A stretch of 64,000 bases of DNA from Nocardioides sp. zg-1308 (GCF_013155375.1 NZ_JABJQY010000002.1:1054001-1118000); one strand, 5' to 3'; positions 8,972-18,051 are shown, numbered from the stretch's first letter. Numbers and translations are program-made. Notes: generated from the sequence alone by a model not told the origin.

Positions 8972-8989
8972 CTCGGCCACAATGGCCGG

Positions 8990-10045
8990 GTGAGTCAGCC
9001 CGCGCGCCGGCCCTGGGTGCTCCATGTCGACATGGACCAGTTCCTCGTCGCCGTCGAGCTGCTGCGCCGACCCGAGCTGGTGGGCCTGCCGGTGGTGGTC
9101 GGCGGGCGCGGCGACCCCACCGAGCGGGCCGTGGTGTCCACCGCGTCCTACGAGGCGCGCGCCCACGGCGTACGCAGCGGGCTGGCGCTCAAGCTGGCCC
9201 AGCGGCGCTGCCCCGAGGCGGTCTTCCTCCCCGTCGACTTCCCGGTCTACGAGGAGGCGTCCGCGCGCGTGATGCAGACGCTCAAGGACTGGCCCGGCGC
9301 CGTGGTGGAGGTGCTGGGGTGGGACGAGGCGTTCGTCGGCGTCGAGACCGACGACCCGGTCGCGACGGCGCGCGGCATCCAGGCGGCGGTCCTGGAGGCG
9401 ACGAGCCTGCACTGCTCGGTCGGCATCGGCGACACCCTCGTGCGGGCCAAGATCGCGACCGACTTCGGCAAGCCCCAGGGCACCTTCCAGCTCACCCGCG
9501 ACAACTGGATGGAGGTCATGGGCGAGCGCCCGACGACCGCGCTGTGGGGTGTCGGCACCAAGATCGGCGGACGGCTGGGGGTGCTCGGGATCCGCACCGT
9601 CGCCGACCTGGCGGGGGCCGACGAGGACGCGCTCGTGGCGGCGTTCGGACCCACCAACGGCCCCCACCTCGCCCGGCTCGGCCGCGGCGGTGGCCGCTCG
9701 CGTCCCGACGACACCCCGTGGGTGGCGCGCGCCCACGGCCGGGAGACGACCTACCAGTCCGACCTCACCACGTCGGAGGAGGTCCGTGCCGCGCTCACCG
9801 AGCTCGCCGTCCGCGTCGTCGACGACGTGCGCAGGGAGGACCGTCCGGTGCAGCGGGTGCACCTCAAGGTCCGGTTCGCGCCGTTCTTCACCTTCACCCG
9901 GATCCGCAAGCTCGCCGAGCCGACCTACGACGTCGAGGTGATCGCGGGCACCGCTCACGACCTCTACCTCGCGCTCGACGACAGCCGCCCGGTGCGGCTG
10001 CTCGGCGTGCGCGGGGAGATGGTGCCGCCCGAGGGTGGCTACTGA
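8990..10045 (+). CDS. dinB: Y-family DNA polymerase, DinB2-like
   Basis: 351 residues. The palm begins HVDMDQFL (catalytic Asp14 and Asp16), continues with ASYEAR and GWDEAF (the second acidic pair), then CSVGIGDT, LWGVGTKI and a little-finger domain ending RPVRLLGVRGE. The order and wording match mycobacterial DinB2 rather than classical Pol IV. Position 19, the steric gate, is leucine instead of the usual Phe or Tyr; Leu at this place in M. smegmatis DinB2 allows ribonucleotide use. No beta-clamp motif is evident at the C-terminus. Start GTG 8990 gives the usual short N-terminus. Confidence 0.9.
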   Translation: MSQPARRPWVLHVDMDQFLVAVELLRRPELVGLPVVVGGRGDPTERAVVSTASYEARAHGVRSGLALKLAQRRCPEAVFLPVDFPVYEEASARVMQTLKDWPGAVVEVLGWDEAFVGVETDDPVATARGIQAAVLEATSLHCSVGIGDTLVRAKIATDFGKPQGTFQLTRDNWMEVMGERPTTALWGVGTKIGGRLGVLGIRTVADLAGADEDALVAAFGPTNGPHLARLGRGGGRSRPDDTPWVARAHGRETTYQSDLTTSEEVRAALTELAVRVVDDVRREDRPVQRVHLKVRFAPFFTFTRIRKLAEPTYDVEVIAGTAHDLYLALDDSRPVRLLGVRGEMVPPEGGY

Positions 10046-10135
10046 GCGACCGGTCCGAGCGCCGACCCCCGGGTGGAACCCCACCCGGGAGTCGGTGCCG
10101 TGGAGCCGTTCCCTGTCAGGCCACGGGCCCGGTGG

Positions 10136-12679
10136 TCACTCCGTGGCGATGGCGTCGAGCACCTTCATCCGTGACGCGCGGACCGCCGGGACGATGGCGG
10201 CGAGCACACCGAAGACGACGGCGATCACGAGGAACACCACCAGCGAGCCGAGCGGCAGGGACAGCACCGTCAGGTCCTCCTTGAGCGACTCGCGCAGCGC
10301 GACGCCCACCAGCAGGCCGACGACCAGCCCGAGCACGGCGCCGAGGACGGCGATGGCGATCGACTCGAGGGTGATCATCGTCCGCAGGCGTCGGCGGGAC
10401 AGGCCGACCGCGCGCAGCAGCCCCACCTCGCGGGTGCGCTCGATGACGCTGAGGCCGAGCGTGTTGACGATGCCGATGACCGCGATGATCACCGCGAGGG
10501 CGAGCAGGCCGTAGATCATGAACAGCAGCTGGTTGACCTGCTGCTTGATGAGGTCGGCGAAGCCCTCCTTGTCCTGGACGGTGACGATCGGGGTGTCCTC
10601 GACCACCGCGTCCAGGGCGTCGTGGACCTCCTCGACGTCGGCGCCCTCGCTGACGTTGATGCTCAGCATGCTGTCGTTGCGGCGCAGCCCGGCGTCCTCC
10701 AGGACGCCGATCGGCAGCGTCACCCCGTTGGTGATCGGGGTGTCCTCGAAGATGCCGACCACCTCGAGCTCGACCTCCTCCCCGCCGGGGAAGGCGAGCG
10801 GCAGCGAGGTGCCGACCTCGGCGTCGAGGTCGCCGGCCGAGCTCTCGCTGAGGATCGTCTGGTCGCCGGTCATCTGCTGCGTGCCGTCGCGCATGTCGAG
10901 CTCGTAGATCTCCGCGAACGCCTCGTCCACGCCCATCACGAAGCTCTGGTCGTCCTTGACCAACGCGACCGAGCCCTGCATCCGGGAGACGACCTCGACG
11001 CCGTCGACCTCCGCCATGTCGTCGCCGATCCTGGTGGGGAAGCCCTGGAAGCTCGGCGACTGCACGAGGAAGTCGCTGCGGAACTCGCGGTCGACCAGCT
11101 CGTCGTTGGTGGCGCTCAGCGACGAGGCCAGCACGCCCACCGCCGACACCACGGCGAGGCCGATCATCAGGGCGGACGCGGTGGCACCCGTACGCCGCGG
11201 GTTGCGCAGCGCGTTCTCCCCGGCGAGCTTGCCCGCGGTGCCGAAGAGCCTGCCGAACACCGCGCGGCACGCCAGCAGCACGGGGTGGCCCAGCACCGGG
11301 GCCATCACCGCGACGGTGATCACCCAGATGACCGAGCCGGCGCCGATCCAGCCCGCGTCGGCACCCGGCGCACCGACGAGGCCGGCGCCGATCAGGGCGG
11401 CACCGACGAGCAGCGCCAGGCTGCCCAGGACGATGCGGCGGCGTCCGAGCGCCTTCTCCTGCACCACGAGGTCGTCGCGCAGCGCGGCCACGGGCGGCAC
11501 CTTGGCGGCACGCCGGGCCGGCACGAAGGCCGCCACCATGGTCACCGCGATGCCCACGACGTAGGCCGCGATGACGGTCGAGGGCGTCAGCACCAGGACG
11601 TCGCTGGCGATGTCGAGGCCCTGGGAGCGGAAGATCGCCGCCAGCCCGCGGGCGAGCCCGAGGCCGAGCAGCAGCCCGAGCGTGGAGCCCAGCAGCGCCA
11701 TGAGGAACGCCTCGATGAGCACCGACCGGGTGACCTGCTTGCGGCTGGCGCCGAGGGCGCGCAGGAGCGCCGACTCGCGCACCCGCTGCGAGACCAGGAT
11801 CGAGAAGGTGTTGAAGATGATGAAGGCGCCGACCACGATCGCGATCACCGCGAACGCGATGAGGAAGTAGCCGATGACGTCGATGAACTGGCCGATCTGC
11901 TCGTCCGACTCGTCGATCACCTTCTGGCCGGTCACCGCGGTGAAGCCGTCGGGCAGCACCGCCTTCGCCGCGTCGGCGAGCTCGGTCTGGCTGACGCCCT
12001 CGGCCGCCGTGAGCGACACGGTCGTGTAGGCGTCCTCCCCGTCGAGGAACACCTCCTGCGCCTCGCTGGTCTCGAGCAGCGCGATGGTGGCACCGGCGGT
12101 GCCGCCGCCGTTGAAGTTGGAGGTGCCGACCAGCTCGAACTCCTGGCGCAGGTCACCGGTCGGGAGGAGGAGCGTGACCTGGTCGCCGATCGCGTAGCCG
12201 CCGCGCTCGGCCGAGGACGCGTCGAGGTTGATCTCGCCCGGTGACTCGGGCCACGCGCCGGACTCCAGGATGAGGATCGGGTCGCCGTTGACGTTGACCC
12301 CGTCGAAGTAGTTGAACGCCAGCGTGGGGGCACCGGTCCCGCCGACCAGCTTGCCGTCCTCGCCGAGCAGGTAGGCGCCGACGCCGTCGACGGAGCCGTC
12401 GGCGGCGGCGACCTCGGGGAGCTCCCCCAGCCGGTCGACGACGTCGGGCTGGACCAGCCGGGTGGTGCCGGCGCCGGAGGCCTGGAAGGACACCTCGCCC
12501 TCGGTGCGGACGACGGCGTCGGAGGTGGAGCCCTCGATGATGTTGTCGAAGGTCGCGCCGAGGCCGTGGCTGAAGGTGAGCACCCCGCCGAGGAAGCCGA
12601 TGCCGAGCACGATGGCCAGGGTGCTCATGATGAGGCGGACCTTGCGGGCCACCAGGTTGCGCCAGGTGAGGCGGAACAT
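10136..12679 (-). CDS. ABC exporter permease, FtsX/MacB type
   Basis: 847 residues with two FtsX repeats. An N-terminal membrane helix (about 15-38) is followed by a large extracytoplasmic MacB_PCD-like domain, three helices, a fourth single helix pair near the middle, a second periplasmic-type domain and a final three-helix FtsX block (about 720-830). Such permeases with a MacB/LolD-type ATPase extrude lipids, peptides or drugs, or act by mechanotransmission. It starts 2 nt after the ATPase stop and forms one operon with it. Substrate unknown. Confidence 0.88.
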   Translation of the reverse strand: MFRLTWRNLVARKVRLIMSTLAIVLGIGFLGGVLTFSHGLGATFDNIIEGSTSDAVVRTEGEVSFQASGAGTTRLVQPDVVDRLGELPEVAAADGSVDGVGAYLLGEDGKLVGGTGAPTLAFNYFDGVNVNGDPILILESGAWPESPGEINLDASSAERGGYAIGDQVTLLLPTGDLRQEFELVGTSNFNGGGTAGATIALLETSEAQEVFLDGEDAYTTVSLTAAEGVSQTELADAAKAVLPDGFTAVTGQKVIDESDEQIGQFIDVIGYFLIAFAVIAIVVGAFIIFNTFSILVSQRVRESALLRALGASRKQVTRSVLIEAFLMALLGSTLGLLLGLGLARGLAAIFRSQGLDIASDVLVLTPSTVIAAYVVGIAVTMVAAFVPARRAAKVPPVAALRDDLVVQEKALGRRRIVLGSLALLVGAALIGAGLVGAPGADAGWIGAGSVIWVITVAVMAPVLGHPVLLACRAVFGRLFGTAGKLAGENALRNPRRTGATASALMIGLAVVSAVGVLASSLSATNDELVDREFRSDFLVQSPSFQGFPTRIGDDMAEVDGVEVVSRMQGSVALVKDDQSFVMGVDEAFAEIYELDMRDGTQQMTGDQTILSESSAGDLDAEVGTSLPLAFPGGEEVELEVVGIFEDTPITNGVTLPIGVLEDAGLRRNDSMLSINVSEGADVEEVHDALDAVVEDTPIVTVQDKEGFADLIKQQVNQLLFMIYGLLALAVIIAVIGIVNTLGLSVIERTREVGLLRAVGLSRRRLRTMITLESIAIAVLGAVLGLVVGLLVGVALRESLKEDLTVLSLPLGSLVVFLVIAVVFGVLAAIVPAVRASRMKVLDAIATE

Positions 12680-12681
12680 CG

Positions 12682-13479
12682 TCAGCCCGCCTTCTCGTCG
12701 AGCCGGCGCTCGGCCGCCTTGGCGGCGTCGTGGAGCCGGCCCATGCGCTCGAGGATCGCGTCGCGGTCGGGGCGGCGCAGCTCGTCGACGATCTTGCCGT
12801 CGGCGAGGAAGAGGACGCGGTCGGTGTACGACGCCGCGACGGGGTCGTGCGTCACCATCACGACCGTCTGGCCGAACTCGTCGACGCTGCGGCGCAGGAA
12901 GCCCAGCACCTCGGCCGAGCTGGTCGAGTCGAGGTTGCCGGTGGGCTCGTCGGCGAAGACGATCGAGGGCCGGCTCACCAGCGCGCGGGCGCAGGCGACG
13001 CGCTGCTGCTGCCCGCCCGACATCTCGCTCGGGCGGTGGCCGAGCCGCGGGCGCAGGCCGATGGCGTCGATGACCGCGTCGAACCACGCGGGGTCGGCCT
13101 TCTTCCCCGCCAGGTCGAGCGGGAGCAGGATGTTCTCCTTGGCCGTGAGCGTCGGGACCAGGTTGAACGCCTGGAAGACGAACCCGATCCGGTCGCGGCG
13201 CAGATTGGTCAGCGCCTTGTCCTTGAGCCTGCTCAGCGGCGTGCCGTCGACGATCGCCTCCCCCGAGGTCGGGGTGTCCAGTGCTGCCAGGCAGTGCATG
13301 AGCGTGGACTTGCCGGACCCCGACGGCCCCATGATGGCGGTGAACTCCCCCGTCATCAGGTCGACGGTCACTCCGTCGAGGGCGCGGACCTGCGCCTCCT
13401 CCGACCCGTAGACCTTGATCAGGTCCTGCGCACTCGCCGCGACGCCCTGCGTCGCCTCCCCCGCGGAATTCTCAGTCAT
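12682..13479 (-). CDS. ABC transporter ATP-binding protein, LolD/MacB type
   Basis: 265 residues: Walker A GPSGSGKST, Q-loop VFQAFNL, signature MSGGQQQR, Walker B IVFADEPTGN and the H-loop VTHD. About 40 extra residues after the core end in an Arg/Lys-rich, helical tail. Paired with the FtsX permease immediately downstream. A CCTGACA/TGTCAGG inverted repeat at 13538-13555 lies about 60 bp upstream of the start and could be an operator. Confidence 0.92.
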   Translation of the reverse strand: MTENSAGEATQGVAASAQDLIKVYGSEEAQVRALDGVTVDLMTGEFTAIMGPSGSGKSTLMHCLAALDTPTSGEAIVDGTPLSRLKDKALTNLRRDRIGFVFQAFNLVPTLTAKENILLPLDLAGKKADPAWFDAVIDAIGLRPRLGHRPSEMSGGQQQRVACARALVSRPSIVFADEPTGNLDSTSSAEVLGFLRRSVDEFGQTVVMVTHDPVAASYTDRVLFLADGKIVDELRRPDRDAILERMGRLHDAAKAAERRLDEKAG

Positions 13480-13537
13480 GGCTCGAAGTCTGGCAGGGGT
13501 CGCGACAGGCGGGCCATGGGATAAGACCCGCAGGCGA

Positions 13538-13555
13538 CCCTGACATGTGTCAGGG
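13538..13555. promoter_or_regulatory. Inverted repeat, candidate operator of the ABC exporter
   Basis: Arms CCCTGACA and TGTCAGGG are perfect, with a 2-bp centre. It lies between the divergent ABC exporter and LysE genes, nearer the former. Arm size suits a TetR- or GntR-type dimer; no regulator gene is adjacent. Confidence 0.5.
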
Positions 13556-13635
13556 GTGGCCAGGGGGTGGGAACGCGGGTGGGGCCGGGGGTGGGTGGGG
13601 CGTGCGCGCGTCGTCGGCACCCCTAGGTTGGGCGC

Positions 13636-14238
13636 GTGGGAGACCTCGTCGCCGGCCTGCTGACGGGCCTGTCCCTGATCGTGGCAATCGGCGCGCAGAA
13701 CGCCTTCGTGCTTCGGCAGGGCCTGCGCCGCAGCCACCTGGGCCTCGTCGTCGCGGTGTGCGCGTTGTCCGACGTGGTGCTGATCGTCGCCGGGGTCGCC
13801 GGCATCGGCGTCGTGGTGGACCGCGCGCCGTGGGCCGTGGAGGCGATCCGCTGGCTCGGCGTGGCCTTCCTCGTCGTCTACGGCGTCGGGTCCCTGCTGC
13901 GTGCCCGGCGCCCGCAGTCGCTCGCCGCCGGCGACGCGGTCGTCGAGCGCCGCGCCGGCGTGCTGGCCCGGGCCGTCGCGCTGACCTGGCTCAACCCGCA
14001 CGTCTACCTCGACACCGTCCTGCTGCTCGGCTCGATCGCGGGGACGCACGGCGAGCCGGGGCGGTGGTGGTTCGCCCTGGGCGCGTGCGTGGCGAGCGTC
14101 CTGTGGTTCGCCGGGCTCGGGTACGGCGCGCGGCTGGCCGCGCCGCGGCTCGCGGACCCGCGGGCCTGGCAGGTGCTCGACGTGGTCATCGGCCTGGTGA
14201 TGTTCGGGATCGCGCTGCGCCTGGCCCTGGGCGCCTGA
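13636..14238 (+). CDS. LysE/ArgO family amino-acid exporter
   Basis: 200 residues, about six membrane helices. The N-terminal GLSLIVAIGAQNAFVLRQG block and the TWLNPHVYLDTV block are typical of LysE/ArgO, which export lysine and arginine. A GTG start stands 6 nt after TAGGTT, the leaderless pattern found repeatedly here. The usual LysG/ArgP regulator is not adjacent. Confidence 0.9.
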   Translation: MGDLVAGLLTGLSLIVAIGAQNAFVLRQGLRRSHLGLVVAVCALSDVVLIVAGVAGIGVVVDRAPWAVEAIRWLGVAFLVVYGVGSLLRARRPQSLAAGDAVVERRAGVLARAVALTWLNPHVYLDTVLLLGSIAGTHGEPGRWWFALGACVASVLWFAGLGYGARLAAPRLADPRAWQVLDVVIGLVMFGIALRLALGA

Positions 14239-14263
14239 GCGGCGTACGGCCCGCCGGGGGCGG

Positions 14264-14458
14264 TCAGTCGCCGGGGCGGGTGTCCTCGGGCTCGCTGTCC
14301 CAGGCGCGGGAGACGGCCTCGTCGTGGCGGGCGTGCAGCCGCTCGCGGATCTCGTCGGCGTCGTAGTGGCGGCGTACGCGCTCGTCGCGGGCGACGGCCG
14401 CCCCGGTGGCGACACCGGCGAGGACGCCGGCGAGGCCGAGCCACTTCCACGCGCGCAT
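14264..14458 (-). CDS. Small membrane-anchored hypothetical protein
   Basis: 64 residues: one N-terminal hydrophobic segment (about 5-22, Gly/Ala rich) followed by a charged helix with many Arg, Glu and His. TAGGCT stands 6 nt before the ATG. No recognised family. Confidence 0.65.
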   Translation of the reverse strand: MRAWKWLGLAGVLAGVATGAAVARDERVRRHYDADEIRERLHARHDEAVSRAWDSEPEDTRPGD

Positions 14459-14506
14459 GCCGCGAGCCTAGGGCACCACCGTCGGTGATCCGGCAGACTG
14501 CCGCGC

Positions 14507-15139
14507 ATGGCACCGGCCCTGACCCTCGACCAGGCGGTCGACCTGACCCGCAGCGGCGACATCTGGTTGTTCCGCGGCCGCCGGGCCCCCGACCGGGCCA
14601 TCCGCGCGGTGACGAACTCCCCGGTCAACCACGTCGGGATGGCGGTCGTCGTCGACGACCTCCCGCCCCTCATCTTCCACGCCGAGCTGGGCCGCAAGCA
14701 GGTCGACATGTGGACCGGTGCGCACCACCGCGGCGTCCAGCTGCACGACCTGCGCGAGGCGGTCGGGCGGTGGCAGGACGAGTACGGCCAGGACGCGTGG
14801 CTGCGCCAGCTCGCGCCGGAGATCGGCCGCGACGAGGAGGACGGGATGCTCCGGACCATCGCGCGCCTCGACGGCGTGTCCTTCCCGAGCCTGACCCGTC
14901 TCGGCGCGCGCTGGCTGCGGGGCCGCGACGCCTACGTCCCCCGGCGCCACCGCGTCCGGCGGGTCACGCCGGAGGCGGCGTTCTGCGCCGAGGTCGTGGC
15001 GTCCTGCTACATCGAGATGGGCGTCCTGCGCGACGACCGCCGGGCCACCTGGTACGACCCCGGCACGTTCTGGAGCGGCGACTACCTGCCCATCTCCCCC
15101 GGCTGGACCCTCGGCCAGGAGGTCGCCGTCACGCGCTAG
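14507..15139 (+). CDS. YiiX-like permuted NlpC/P60 papain-fold hydrolase
   Basis: 210 residues. The order SGDIWLFRG, then AVTNSPVNHVGM with His42, then FCAEVVASCY with Cys160, is that of the circularly permuted papain-like family (YiiX/YaeF, Peptidase_C92), where the His precedes the Cys. Members are amidases or acyl hydrolases acting on lipid- or peptide-linked substrates. No signal peptide, so probably cytoplasmic. CAGACT ends 7 nt before the ATG. Its end overlaps the stop of the convergent WYL gene by 4 bp. Confidence 0.75.
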   Translation: MAPALTLDQAVDLTRSGDIWLFRGRRAPDRAIRAVTNSPVNHVGMAVVVDDLPPLIFHAELGRKQVDMWTGAHHRGVQLHDLREAVGRWQDEYGQDAWLRQLAPEIGRDEEDGMLRTIARLDGVSFPSLTRLGARWLRGRDAYVPRRHRVRRVTPEAAFCAEVVASCYIEMGVLRDDRRATWYDPGTFWSGDYLPISPGWTLGQEVAVTR

Positions 15140-16089
15140 GGCACCGACCGCGCCAGCCTCGCGGCGACGACCCCGACCGCGGCCCGCAGCTCCTCGCCGC
15201 CGACGACGGTGAGGTCGAACGGGATGCCGGCCAGCCACTCCCCGGCGTAGGCCTCGGGGTTGCTGGTGCTGCCGACGAGCTCGCACCGCCCGTCCGGGAG
15301 CGCCCGCAGGTCGCCGGTCGTGGGCCGGATCCACGGTCGCACCTCCTCGAAGGGCGCGTGGAACACCACGTGCGTCTCGTGCTCCCACCCCTTGCTGAGG
15401 TTGGCCTCGAGCTCGGCGGCGGGGTCGAGGTCGGCCGGCACCTCGAAGGTGCCCTCGAGCACCTCGACCTCGGTGATCCGGTCGATGCGGAACGTGCGCA
15501 GGGCCGCGGCGTGGTGGGAGTGGCACAGCAGGTACCACCGGCCGTAGCGCACCACCACCGACCACGGGTCGACCTCGAACGTGCGCGGGTTGCCCGCCGC
15601 CGTGCGGTAGCCCAGCCGCACCTGGCGCTGGGCGGCCACCGCGGCGACGAGCTCGGTGGTCACCCCGGGGTCGGGCTTGGCCGGCACCCTCTCGGGCACC
15701 GACCGGGCGGTCTCGCGGAGCATGACCGCCTGCCGGGCCACGTTGGTCGGCAGGACGCGGAGGATCTTGCCGAGAGCCGAGCCGACCGGGTCGTCGGGGT
15801 CGGCCGCCGCGTGCTGGGAGTCCAGCGCCGCCATCACCAGCCCGAGCGCCTCGGTGGCCGAGAAGACGAGCGGCGGCAGCCGCAGCCCGCGCCCGAGGGT
15901 GTAGCCACCGTAGGGCCCGCGGGTGGACTCCACCGGGATGTCGGCCTCGCGCAGGATCGCGACGTAGCGCCGAGCGGCGCGCTCGGTGACACCGAGCCGC
16001 TGGGCCAGCTCGGCGGCGGTGATCCCGGGGCGTCCCTGCAGCACGTCGAGGGCCCGCAGGGCCCGGGCGGTGGGGCTGATCTCGCTCAT
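15136..16089 (-). CDS. WYL-domain transcriptional regulator
   Basis: 317 residues. An N-terminal winged helix-turn-helix (about 12-60, with AAELAQRLGVTERAARRYV) is followed by a linker and a WYL domain (about 140-220, GRWYLLCHSH and TFRIDRI) and a WCX-like C-terminus. WYL regulators sense small ligands or nucleic acids. CAAGAT lies 6 nt before the ATG. The gene is divergent from an alpha/beta hydrolase, with a perfect inverted repeat between them that is the likely operator. Confidence 0.92.
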   Translation of the reverse strand: MSEISPTARALRALDVLQGRPGITAAELAQRLGVTERAARRYVAILREADIPVESTRGPYGGYTLGRGLRLPPLVFSATEALGLVMAALDSQHAAADPDDPVGSALGKILRVLPTNVARQAVMLRETARSVPERVPAKPDPGVTTELVAAVAAQRQVRLGYRTAAGNPRTFEVDPWSVVVRYGRWYLLCHSHHAAALRTFRIDRITEVEVLEGTFEVPADLDPAAELEANLSKGWEHETHVVFHAPFEEVRPWIRPTTGDLRALPDGRCELVGSTSNPEAYAGEWLAGIPFDLTVVGGEELRAAVGVVAARLARSVP

Positions 16090-16107
16090 CCACCGATCTT
16101 GGCAGGA

Positions 16108-16132
16108 GTTCCGGACGTGGAGCGTCCGGAAC
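16108..16132. promoter_or_regulatory. Perfect 10-bp inverted repeat, operator of WYL regulator
   Basis: GTTCCGGACG, a 5-bp spacer and CGTCCGGAAC lie in the 93-bp gap between the WYL regulator and the hydrolase. A TAGCGT -10-like hexamer for the hydrolase follows at about 16139. The site would let one bound dimer control both divergent genes. Confidence 0.75.
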
Positions 16133-16182
16133 CGGTCCTAGCGTGGACGACGAGGGTCGACACACCGATGAAGGAGAAGCTG

Positions 16183-16899
16183 ATGGACATCGTGCTGATC
16201 GCCGGGCTCTGGCTCGACGGGACCGCCTGGGACGACGTGCTCCCCGAGCTCGAGGCGCTCGGCCACCGCGGCATCCCCGTGACGCTGCCCGGTCAGGGCG
16301 ACGGCGCCACCTCGGCGTCGTACGACGACCAGGCGGCGGCCGTGGTCGCGGCAGTCGACGCGGCCGAGGGCGCCCCGCTCGTGGTCGGTCACTCGGCCGC
16401 GAGCACGCTGGCGTGGGTGGCGGCGGACCGCCGGCCCGACGCCGTGACGGGGGTCGTGCTGATCGGCGGGTTCCCGACCACCAACGGCCAGGCCTACGCC
16501 GACTTCTTCCAGACCGACGGCGACGCCGTCGCCTTCCCGGGCTGGGAGACCTTCGCCGGTCCGGACTCCGACGACATGTCGCCCGAGCTCAAGGCGGCGG
16601 TGGCCGCCGGGGCGCACCCGGTGCCGGTCGGCGTCACCACGGGCGTCGTGCGCTGGAGCGACGAGCGGCGCCACGACGTCCCGCTCACGCTCGTGTGCCC
16701 GGAGTTCGGGCCGGAGCAGGCCCGCGAGTGGATCGCGTCGGGCGACGTGCCGGAGCTCGCGGACGCCACGGCGCTCGAGCTGGTCGACCTCGACTCGGGG
16801 CACTGGCCGATGTGGACCCAGCCGGCGGCGCTCGCCGCGCTGCTCGACCAGGCGACCCGCCGGTCCGCCGACGCGTCGGCCCGGACCTCCGTGCGCTAG
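16183..16899 (+). CDS. Alpha/beta hydrolase
   Basis: 238 residues of the alpha/beta fold: nucleophile elbow GHSAAS (Ser71), a late SGHWP with His207, and an early GLWLDGTAW oxyanion-type segment. Similar proteins are annotated as esterases or RsbQ-like signalling hydrolases; the substrate is unknown. ATG 16183 was chosen because AAGGAG lies 6 nt upstream; an in-frame ATG at 16168 has no such site. Its stop codon shares CTAG with the stop of the convergent kinase. Confidence 0.85.
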   Translation: MDIVLIAGLWLDGTAWDDVLPELEALGHRGIPVTLPGQGDGATSASYDDQAAAVVAAVDAAEGAPLVVGHSAASTLAWVAADRRPDAVTGVVLIGGFPTTNGQAYADFFQTDGDAVAFPGWETFAGPDSDDMSPELKAAVAAGAHPVPVGVTTGVVRWSDERRHDVPLTLVCPEFGPEQAREWIASGDVPELADATALELVDLDSGHWPMWTQPAALAALLDQATRRSADASARTSVR

Positions 16900-17876
16900 T
16901 CGAGCCGGGGGTCCAGCAGCTCCTCGACCGCAGCCGGCCCGGTCGGGGCAGGCTCCGCGAGGGGGCCGGTCGGCCCGTCCGACGCGACTCCCGGCGCCAC
17001 ACCTGACGCCAGACCCGACGCCACACCGGCCGCCCGGCCGACGTGGAGCCCGGCCAGCTCGCTGGTCTCGACGCCGAGCATCGCCGCGACGGCGTGGGCG
17101 TTGGCCGGACGCCGGGCGGGGTCCTTCTCGAGCAGCGTCGCGACGACCTCGCGCAGGTCTCCTGGCACCTCGGTGCCCAGCGGCGGTGGTGGCTCGTGCA
17201 CGTGCGACATGGCCGTGGCGATCGGCGTGCCCCGGTCGAAGGGCCGGGTGCCGGTGAGCATCTCGTGGGCCACCACGCCCAGGGCGTAGAGGTCGCTGGC
17301 GCCCGTCGCGCGGCCGCCGACCGCCTGCTCGGGGCTGAGGTAGTTGGGCGTGCCCAGCATCTCGCCGACGCGGGTGTGGCCGATCGCGTCCACGGCACGG
17401 GCGATGCCGAAGTCGGTCAGCTTCACCACGCCGTCCTGGCGCACCAGGATGTTGGCCGGCTTGACGTCGCGGTGGACCACCCCGGCCTCGTGGGCGGTGC
17501 CGAGGGCGAGCGCTCCCTGCGCCAGCACGGAGCGCACCGTCGCGGGCCCGAGGGCGCCCTGGTCGCGGATGACCGCTGACAGGGGGAGCCCCACCGCCAG
17601 CTCCATCACGAGGTAGGACAGGTGGTCGTCCTCGCCGTAGTCGAACACCGTGGTGATGTTCGGGTGCAGCAGCGCGGCGGAGTGCCGCGCCTCGTCGCGG
17701 AATCGCTCGGCGAACACCTCCTCGTTGTCGGGGTCGGCGCGCATGACCTTGACCGCGACGACCCGCTGCAGCACGCCGTCGAGGGCGCTCCAGACGTCGG
17801 CCATGCCACCGGAGGCGATGCGCTCCCGCAGGACGTAGCGCCCGCCGAGACGGAGCCCTGCCACGAGTCTGTGCAC
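16896..17876 (-). CDS. Serine/threonine protein kinase, PknB-like, soluble
   Basis: 326 residues. Kinase core at about 14-275: glycine loop IASGGMADVW, Lys43, HRDVKPAN (Asp137), DFG at 155-157, and GTPNYLSPEQ as the activation segment. The C-terminal 50 residues are Ala/Gly/Pro rich with repeated GVASG/GVAPG and no membrane helix or PASTA domain, so the enzyme is probably cytosolic. GTG 17876 was chosen because it is preceded by GGGGCAGGCAG; upstream in-frame sequence is basic low-complexity. Targets unknown. Confidence 0.9.
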   Translation of the reverse strand: MHRLVAGLRLGGRYVLRERIASGGMADVWSALDGVLQRVVAVKVMRADPDNEEVFAERFRDEARHSAALLHPNITTVFDYGEDDHLSYLVMELAVGLPLSAVIRDQGALGPATVRSVLAQGALALGTAHEAGVVHRDVKPANILVRQDGVVKLTDFGIARAVDAIGHTRVGEMLGTPNYLSPEQAVGGRATGASDLYALGVVAHEMLTGTRPFDRGTPIATAMSHVHEPPPPLGTEVPGDLREVVATLLEKDPARRPANAHAVAAMLGVETSELAGLHVGRAAGVASGLASGVAPGVASDGPTGPLAEPAPTGPAAVEELLDPRLD

Positions 17877-18014
17877 CTGCCTGCCCCGCTCTCTCGCCGA
17901 TGTCTGCGCCGGTGCGGCCCGGGTCCGGGACGCACGACACGCGGGCAGCCGTTCCCCGCGAGCCCGCTCTCCATGCGCCCGCCCCACCCCTGGGAACTTC
18001 CTCGCGCCGACCCC

Positions 18015-18045
18015 TTGACAACGTACAACCGTTCGGTTGTACGTT
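18015..18045 (+). promoter_or_regulatory. ArsR-type promoter with palindromic operator
   Basis: A perfect -35 TTGACA (18015-18020) abuts a 24-bp near-perfect palindrome (18021-18044; arms ACGTACAAC and GTTGTACGT). The palindrome covers the spacer and the -10-like TACGTT (18040-18045). The start codon follows 6 nt later, so the transcript is probably leaderless and blocked when the ArsR dimer binds. Confidence 0.8.
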
Positions 18046-18051
18046 AGTCCC

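Larger units (their letters stand above)
8555..8989. other. Intergenic region between SPFH and DinB2-like genes
   Basis: This 435-bp stretch has no convincing gene. It holds a tRNA-like fold (8715-8786) and a 12-bp tandem repeat (8915-8971) that runs up to the polymerase start, and must carry the promoters of both divergent genes. A long open frame runs rightwards through it in phase with the polymerase, but its translation is low in complexity and does not resemble a family member, so it is not counted as coding. Confidence 0.6.

Noticed and set aside
8729..8989. N-terminal extension of the polymerase
   Set aside because: In-frame but low-complexity sequence, including the 12-bp repeat; homologues start close to HVDMD.
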